From NCBI GenBank assembly GCA_963691815.1, contig OY829656.1, positions 2,086,537 to 2,150,536 of the forward strand: a stretch of 64,000 nt of DNA. The letters run 5' to 3'. The notes beneath the pieces are model-generated. The model was not told the DNA's origin, ran no database searches, and saw only the letters and a program-made list of their open reading frames with translations. The stretch is from Echiichthys vipera (Eukaryota; Chordata; Actinopteri; Perciformes; Trachinidae). This document shows, in pieces, positions 57,850-64,000 of this stretch. The translations under genes and the position numbers were made by a program. Each line of letters begins with the position of its first letter. Positions within the stretch are counted from its first letter, which is position 1.

Positions 57850-58260
57850 AGACAACATGTTCTGGGGCTCTATTTGTGGCCGTCTGCCTTTCTCTCTTTA
57901 TATTTCAGCTCTTGGTCATCGAATCAATGTCCACTGCTACGCTGATGATGCTCTCCTGTCGCCTGGTGAATGATATTCCCACAATTATTAAATTAGAGGC
58001 CTGCGTCTCTGCTGTGAAAACTCAATGTCACACAATCTCCTCTCTGAAACTCTGATAAAACTGAGATGCTGGTCCGTGGATCTCAATCAGTCCTGGTCCA
58101 CATCGACACCAGTTTGATGAGGTAACACTCGACAACGGTGTGATGCCTCAACGTCTGAGAGCCAAGAATCTTAAATTTGATTTCTACTACTCTTTTCTAA
58201 ATTAATCATAAAGTGGACCTTAAAAATCTGTCTTTTCTGTCTGATGCAGACGCCCTCACT
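57850..58260 (+). pseudogene. LINE reverse transcriptase fragment with YADD motif
   Basis: Frame reads RLPFSLYISALGHRI and NVHCYADDALLS. The first matches the L-F-x-x-Y-I-x-x-L-G block and YADD (57938-57949) is the catalytic motif of non-LTR reverse transcriptases. Following pieces (KTEMLVRGSQSVL, in another frame) match the downstream K-T-E-x-L-V block. Frameshifts and stops make it inactive. The clade is probably L2/Rex-like; uncertain. Confidence 0.75.
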
Positions 58261-58638
58261 CAGTGATTCTCAAACACGGGTACTTGTACGTCTGCTGTTG
58301 CCAGGGGGTACTTTTGTGGAGCAGCTCAACTAATTTGAAACAAATAGAAATCATGATTCGTTTAAAAGAACGTCAGCTGTAACATCTGAACATCAGTGAA
58401 GTGGGTGAAAACTAGTTCATAAGAAAGCACAAGTCAAGAGTCAAGAGTCAAGGGATCTCTATTGTCCCCGGAGGACACTTTGCAGAACAGTCAGCAGCAA
58501 AAACATCAGTAAAATGCATGATAATGACTCACATGATGACAAAGAGCTAATAATAAATAAAAGAGATGGAAAACAAAACGACATGAGTGACATGGGACAA
58601 TAATTAACAATCATCAATCAACAAAGTGCAACAGTGCC
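58261..58638. other. Short retroposon-like tail; otherwise nothing
   Basis: TCAAGAG is repeated three times at 58434-58454, before GGGATCTCTATTGTCCCCGG, which resembles a SINE/LINE end on the minus strand. Confidence 0.35.
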
Positions 58639-58641
58639 TCA

Positions 58642-59207
58642 GGGCGCACTCACACTGTCCTTCTGCACCGGGCCAAAACAGGTTTTTCGGCTAAAGCCTG
58701 GTGCGTTTGACCAGTGTGAGTGCAACCGCTCCGCGCATAACTGCGGCCAGCTGGTCGTCCACGGCCCGACTAAGAGAGGTGGGCTTTTGTAGAGCACGTT
58801 TGCACGCGTAAGAGCACGAGCGTGCGCACGTGTACGAGCACGAGGCCTACGGCGGTTCTGAGATCATTTCCTGTGCGCCTGTTGGGACATAGAGAAAAGA
58901 AGGAGGGACCATGCGCGGACATTTCAAACAATGGTGGTGAAAGGTTCACGTTGGTGTGATGTGGAGGTGGAGTGTTTACTGCAGATTTGGTCGATGAAAA
59001 GATTCAAAAACAGTCGACAAGACGCACAAAAACTCCGAGGTCTATGGAAAGATTTGGAAACAAAGCCACGCATCGCCATGACGTCATCAATGCGTGTGAC
59101 GTGTTACGGCGTGATGACGTATAGGCAGCAAGAAGCATTCTCCGAGGCCCAGGTAGTGTGAGTACAAACGGGCCTGGAGGGGGGGACAAGGACCCTAAAG
59201 GATGGGG
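58642..59207 (+). mobile_element. Harbinger-like element B6, right end missing
   Basis: Left end GGGCGCACTCACACTGTCC, then AACAGGTTTTTCGGCTAAAG and an internal reversed copy of the end (CCAGTGTGAGTGCAACC). It is collinear with B7 up to GACAAGGACCCTAAAGGATG, after which the right terminal repeat is lost. TCA precedes the left end. Confidence 0.78.
58931..59161 (+). pseudogene. Myb/SANT-like fragment in B6
   Basis: 76 codons starting MVVKGSRWCDVEVECLLQIW. It differs from B7 by A2V, A11V and R43W, with the same ancestral frame slips. Confidence 0.6.
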
Positions 59208-60128
59208 CAGAGAAATAACATACAGTGCAGGAAGAGGCAGAAAACCCAGTGGCCCTATTTGAAGCCTCCACCTAAATAATGTTAAAATTTCACAATATTA
59301 TAAAGAAACACAAACGAACGTTCACTAAATGTAGCCTGAACAGTTCAAATAATTAGCTTACGGAGAAGCATTTAAGTATTTAAACCATTTTACTCTGTTT
59401 TAGAGTTAAAATAAACCTTCTGGTCCGTCTCAATTGATCTATTAGTCCATGTTTGTCCGTGTTGGTCCTGCCGATGAGACGACTGTAGACTTTGTATAAA
59501 CCTCCACATCTCTCTAACCCTGTGTGTTTGTGTCCCTGCAGTGTGAGCTGCCTGTCTCTGTTTTATTGTCTTCTCCTTCCACTCAGGCTGCTCTGTGCTG
59601 GACCGTCAGCCCGTCCTGAGACCTGAGTGAGTGATGTGCTTTAGCTTCACCTCTTGAGTCTGTAAAGTCTGTCTTCTTTCCAGGGCTCAGCAGTTCAAGA
59701 GGACGGCGCGCGGCTCGGGTCCCATCTGTTTGGCAGCACCTGAACTTTCTCAGGGTCGTTTCCCCCGTTGCTTGATGTGGAAGACGAACTTCCAGTTGAA
59801 ATCCTTTTCCAGACCTCATTGGAAACACTCAGACGGGCAGAGCCAAACCTCCACAGCAGGAGGCTGCTTGGCCAGTCATGAAGTCATGTGAAATCCATTC
59901 GACAAGAAGCCGAACACGTTTCGCTCAGGAGCTGAAAACCCCAAAGTCCTCTCAACAGGGAACTACTGTAAACTAGAGTATTTCAGCTATTTTGGCTTTA
60001 AACTATGTTATAGTCTGTACTTTTGCTGCATGCTTTTACATTTATGCAGTATAAAGGGTATAACACAGTATATAATATACAGTATTTATATTTTCTTGAA
60101 AACATTAACAGCACCATGTCTTCAACAC
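59208..60128. other. No recognised feature
   Basis: No repeat match or exon seen. 59570-59850 contains an 81-codon frame without a recognisable domain. Confidence 0.35.
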
Positions 60129-60131
60129 TTA

Positions 60132-60701
60132 GGGCGCACTCACACTGTCCTTCCACACCGCGCCAAAACAGGTTTTTCGGGTCAAGCCTAGTGCGTTTGA
60201 CCAGTGTGAGTGCAACCGCTCCGCGCATAACTGCGGCCAGCTGGCCGTCCACGGCCCGTCTGAGAGAGGTGGGCTTTTGTAGAGCGCGTTTGCACGTGTA
60301 CGAGCACGAGGCCTACGGCGGTTCTGAGGTCATTTCCTGTGCGCCTGTTGGGACGTAGAAAAAAGGAGGGACCATGCGCGGACATTTAAAACAATGGCGG
60401 TGAAAGGTTCACGTTGGTGTGATGCGGAGGTGGAGTGTTTACTGCAGATTTGGTCGATGAAAAGATTCAAAAACAGTCGACAAGACGCACAAAAACTCCG
60501 AGGTCTACGGAAAGATCTGGAAACAAAGCCACGCATCGCCATGACGTCATCAATGCGTGTGACGTGTTACGCCGTGATGACGTATAGGCAGCAAGAAGCA
60601 TTCTCCGAGGCCCAGGTAGTGTGAGTACAAACGGGCCTGGAGGGGGGGACAAGGACCCTAAAGAACGGGGCACGGGACAGAGGAACAGTGGGAGGGCGCC
60701 C
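60132..60701 (+). mobile_element. Harbinger-like element B7, full length (570 bp)
   Basis: Left end GGGCGCACTCACACTGTCC; right end CAGTGGGAGGGCGCCC. TTA on both sides (60129-60131 and 60702-60704) is an intact target duplication. With the TAA sites of B2 and B5 this gives the TWA preference of PIF/Harbinger. A reversed partial copy of the end (ACCAGTGTGAGTGCAACC) lies ~70 bp inside the left end. Confidence 0.85.
60394..60624 (+). pseudogene. Myb/SANT-like fragment in B7 (reference copy)
   Basis: MAVKGSRWCDAEVECLLQIW, then SMKRFKNSRQ in the open frame. Reading one base later after TGGTCG gives DEKIQKQ; reading after a second one-base slip gives LDKTHKN-like and SEVYGKIWKQ. Those segments continue the trihelix pattern far better than the open frame does. 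So the parental domain ran through two places where one base is now missing, and every copy seen shares both losses. Confidence 0.65.
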
Positions 60702-61625
60702 TTAATTCCACCATTTTTAAGACGTCATATTCCCTTTAAGGCAGTTTTTAATTTTATGTACGTTAGATTTTATGATTTACTCAATAATTACTACTGGTTA
60801 CACTTCACTTCAGTTCCTTTATTTCTTTTAACTATTTAATTGTTTGTTTATTATGTTAAGCAATGTTATTCTTGTTTACCGTCTGTTAATATTTGCATGT
60901 TTCATGGTCAATGCTCTCAATGGTCGTCTTCTCCTTTTCATGTTTTTAATGTACCTTTTTTACTTTTAGCTGCATTTTGCATGAAAGCTGCTCTATAAAT
61001 ACAGATTGTTATTACTATTATAAGAATATTAATGTATCAAATCACTGCATCACAGGTTCTTAATCTCTAGAAGTTATTCTGCGTGTCCAACACGGACAAA
61101 TCACCAGCAGGCACAAGTGAAGAACATGTTGATGTCGAATGAAACGGGCCGTTAAAATAAAAGGTTCTGGGCTCTTTAGTAAACACGATCGATCTGGAAC
61201 AAAGCCTCCTCTCCTCTGCTGTTTCAAAAGCTTTCATGTCGGTGTTTTTGTTCTTAAGTGGATGGAAAAAAAAGAAAGTGGCACCAGGTTTTTGGCCTCC
61301 TGTCAGATTTTGGCAGCAGTGCTCAACCTTTAAAGAAAGAACAATGAACTCCTGCTCTTCCTGTGTGCCCCTCTGCCGCGAGGCTGCAGAGCGTGTCCCC
61401 AACTCACAGATCCACTTTGGGTCATACAGCAGAGTTTATGAGTTCCTTCCTCACTTCAGATCCTCAGCACGGTGCCAATATGAGTGATAACAGTCAGGAA
61501 GAAAGAGTGGATGCCCCTTTATAGATGCTCATGCTCCAAATCTGCATTAGAAAACCATGATTTTCGATTTTTACTGTTATGTATCCCATCTTTATTTACA
61601 CATTAAGGTATATCCATGCAGATTC
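60702..61625. other. No supported gene; LINE-type tail
   Basis: 60960-61020 (GCTGCTCTATAAATACAGAT, then TTATTA repeats) resembles a LINE 3' end. The rest is unassigned. Confidence 0.35.
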
Positions 61626-61898
61626 TCAAGGAGCCAGTTGAGGTGGTTCGGGCATCTAGTAAGGATGCCCCCTGGGCGCCTCCCTAGGCACGTCCAGCTG
61701 GGAGGAGGCCTCGGGGAAGACCCAGGACCAGGTGGAGAGATTAGATCTCCACACTGGCCTGGGAACGCCTCAGGATCCCCCAGTTAGAGCTGGTTAATGT
61801 GGCCCGGGAAAGGGAAGTTTGGGGTCCCCTGCTAAAGCTGCTGCCCCCGAGACCCGACCCTGGATAAGAGGCTGAAGATGAGATGAGAAGAGATGAGG
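61626..61898 (+). mobile_element. LINE H, copy H5
   Basis: The frame near 61620-61680 reads SQLRWFGHLVRMPPGRLP, a conserved block near the C-terminus of this LINE's ORF2. It lacks ~12 bp (GAGGTGTTCCAG) before GCACGTCCAGCTGGGAGG and ends in GAAGATGAGATGAGAAGAGA. Confidence 0.82.
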
Positions 61899-62639
61899 AT
61901 ACCTAATGTTACTAGTTAAATGCAACAGGATTTGCTTTCAATTTCAACAAATGTGTAGAGATGGGAAAATGTAATCAGGATTAAATATCAATTTCATGGA
62001 CAAGAGGTCCTCATAACTAATGCCAAATAATCCCATTGTGCCTTCAAGCGATGAGCATTTCCAACAAGGTGCTGATGGTCACTCTGGAGGCTGAACTTTA
62101 TGTTGCAACTCAAAGGAGCGCCACGACACGAAAGCATCACCAGACACACGTCTTTCCAAAGTGCTCTCCCCACAGGAAAGAGTCAGGTCATTTGTGTGTC
62201 TATTATCTCAAAGGTTCTTAAAGTTTATCACGGGTTTCCCACATAAAGTTAACGGACCCTTGGGGCTCGCATGTGAGCCACTAAAACCTTGTCCCAGCTC
62301 CGTAACAAGCGCTCAGCTCAATTAGAGTAGAGCTGCCGTTAACAGGCGCAGCCGGGGCAGATAACTGACTCTGGGTTATTCTGTTAGTTACTATATCAGA
62401 GCGAGCAGCGTAGACGCTCTATTGTACGTCCAGCTTAAACAGCCCCCAGTTCCCTATTAGAGTAACACTCTTTAAGCCTGGGGACCCTGACCCTTTAAAC
62501 AGAGAGCGGGTCCAGTACCTCCCATATGGGGGTAAACCAGGATCTAACAAGCCGCCTTTACTGTGTTCACAAAGATAGGATCCCTTTAAAAGGCCAGAAC
62601 ATACGACAGATACAAATCAAATGAAATTAACATATTTTT
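61899..62639. other. No supported gene; possible unique noncoding DNA
   Basis: 62230-62600 has no match in the window; conservation cannot be judged here. Confidence 0.3.
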
Positions 62640-62772
62640 TTTGAATATTCATATTTTATACTTTTACTTCTAATTCCTGTTTGACGTGTGAATATGTGTG
62701 TTTGTGCGCGACTGCTATTTCGTTTGTTGTCCTCTGTAAGATGACGATAAAGCAAATGTATTCTATTCTTTA
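62640..62772 (+). mobile_element. LINE/SINE-type tail
   Basis: CTATTTCGTTTGTTGTCCTC followed by GATGACGATAAAGCAAATG and ATTCTATTCTT matches a frequent fish retroposon ending. The body was not recognised. Confidence 0.45.
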
Positions 62773-62882
62773 TTTACTCTGCTATGAATGAGGTACTGCC
62801 ACAAAACAAACAAACAACACAATACTGCACTATTGGACAACAACAGCACTGTCAGTTCAATAAAGCTAATCTCTATATAAAC

Positions 62883-63225
62883 TGAGCTACACGGTGGTGT
62901 GGTGGTTAGCACTGTCGCCTCACAGCGAGAAGGTTCCTGGTTTGAATCCCGGCTGGGTCCCTTCTGTGTGGAGTTTGCATGTTCTCCCCGTGTCTGCGTG
63001 GGTTTTCTCCGGGTTCTCCGGTTTCCTCCCACAGTCCAAAGACGTGCAGGTGTTCGGTTCATTGATGACTCTAAATTACCCGTAGGTGTGAATGGTTGTC
63101 TGTCTCTGTTCGTCTCTATGTGTGACGGGTGGACCCCGCCTCACGCCCGATGTCAGCTTAGATCTGCTCCAGCCCCCCGCCAATACGACGGCCAAATAAC
63201 CGTGGAGCAAACAGGCTGAAGAGGC
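62883..63225 (+). mobile_element. SINE copy A6, internally deleted
   Basis: Complete tRNA-Glu-like head (CGGTGGTGTGGTGGTTAGCA, B-box-like GGTTTGAATCCC) and body. A block of about 25 bp (GTCCTGTGATAGACTGGCG region) is missing at 63123, and the tail is diverged after 63180 (AAACAGGCTGAAGAGGCAG). Confidence 0.82.
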
Positions 63226-63411
63226 AGTAAGATATGAGGAAACTCGCAGGACTCTGTGTGTGTGTGTGTAGGGGGGTGTATAAACATGAGCTCGGTAAGC
63301 CGGCAGGGAAACAGGTGTTCAGGAACAGCACCATCATTTTTTCATTCACATTTGCATCTTATAAATATTTGATAAATTAATATTTAATATTTGATAATAG
63401 TTTGGACCATC

Positions 63412-63412
63412 T

Positions 63413-63460
<48 letters not shown>
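63412..63460. repeat. (GT)n microsatellite
   Basis: About 24 GT units; a shorter run lies at 63255-63269. Confidence 0.95.
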
Positions 63461-63599
63461 CTGGGGCTGTTGCTTGGGTGTACGCGGAGGTTCTCCTGTA
63501 GGTGTTGAGCTGGTTGGCTGAGTGATGGAACGAGCCCATGGTGAGAAAGCAGAGCGATGATGGTCTGCCGTTAAAAATGCTGCTGCACATTTCACAGTA

Positions 63600-64000
63600 A
63601 CTCACTCCCACTGTCCTTCCGCACCGCGCCCCGTGCTTTAGGGTCCTTGTCCCCCCCTCCAGGCCCGTTTGTACTCACACTACCTGGACCTCGGAGAATG
63701 CTTCTTGCTGCCTATACGTCATCACGCCGTAACACGTCACACGCATTGATGACGTCATGGCGTGGCTTTGTTTCCAGATCTTTCCGTAGACCTCGGAGTT
63801 TTTGTGCGTCTTGTCGACTGTTTTTGAATCTTTTCATCGACCAAATCTGCAGTAAACACTCCACCTCCGCATCACACCAACGTGAACCTTTCACCGCCAT
63901 TGTTGTCGTTGTTAAATGTCCGCGCATGGTCCCTCCTTCTTTTTTCTATGTCTGAACAGGCGCACAGGAAATGACCTCAGAACCGTTGTAGGCCTCGTGC
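63600..64000 (-). mobile_element. Harbinger-like element B8, cut by window end
   Basis: The left end is degraded (ACTCACTCCCACTGTCCTTC instead of the usual GGGCGCACTCACACTG), then collinear with B5 to the last base. The right end would lie about 200 bp beyond the window. Confidence 0.75.
63712..63900 (-). pseudogene. Myb/SANT-like fragment in B8
   Basis: Same start as the other copies. A 5-bp deletion near 63760 (GTCATGGCGTGGC instead of GTCATGGCGATGCGTGGC) adds a further frameshift. Confidence 0.6.

Noticed and set aside
62883..62960. tRNA-Glu gene
   Set aside because: The tRNA-like part is the head of SINE A6. It is followed by a SINE body and repeated in other copies; the acceptor stem is not formed.

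Overview
The window looks like intergenic or intronic DNA of a bony fish, probably a spiny-rayed teleost. Evidence: many TG/CA microsatellites, GC-rich minisatellites, a tRNA-headed SINE beside its LINE partner, several non-LTR retrotransposon remnants, and DNA transposons of the PIF/Harbinger, hAT, Tc1/mariner and (probably) piggyBac types. The species call is inference. I found no host exon, tRNA, rRNA or gene promoter that I can support. Every long open frame I examined is a by-product of a repeat or a transposon remnant.

Layout. 1-825: a LINE-type tail split by a hAT element. 1.5-3.2 kb: a SINE, a fragment of repeat family E and a full Harbinger-like copy. 4.7-5.2 kb: first copy of a ~500 bp repeat (second at 43.6-44.0 kb). 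5.5-8.9 kb: two LTR-like repeats (the second with a 78-bp minisatellite), a 300-bp tandem duplication and a SINE. 10.2-13.6 kb: LINE H, an open frame faintly like an immunoglobulin V domain, and family E joined to a LINE-type tail. 15.0-17.0 kb: two SINEs, one carrying a nested 165-bp Harbinger MITE. 18.7-24.8 kb: a Harbinger copy, a Tc1 relic broken by LINE H, and two large inverted-repeat elements. 26.0-26.9 kb: an LTR-like element with a 31/14-bp composite minisatellite. 31.3-37.1 kb: two family E copies, a clean hAT copy with a transposase start, a LINE end split by a DNA element, and a truncated Harbinger copy. 37.8-45 kb: LINE H, hAT, a piggyBac-like MITE, a 1.84-kb minisatellite of 56-bp units, and a hAT MITE. 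47.5-53.9 kb: a minisatellite, SINEs and LINE fragments. 54.9-64.0 kb: four more Harbinger-like copies, a second type of tRNA-derived SINE, a reverse transcriptase relic with a YADD motif, and LINE H.

How the elements relate. The best candidate for an undescribed system is the Harbinger-like family: eight copies with GGGCGCACTCACACTGTCC-type ends and 3-bp TAA/TTA target duplications. Seven copies carry the start of a Myb/SANT-like protein that appears to have been frameshifted before the family spread. A second relation is between the SINE with a tRNA-Glu-like head (six copies) and LINE H (five copies). They end in nearly the same sequence, as expected if the LINE enzyme moves the SINE. Several nested insertions (hAT in LINE tail, MITE in SINE, LINE in Tc1, DNA element in LINE) give a relative order of events.
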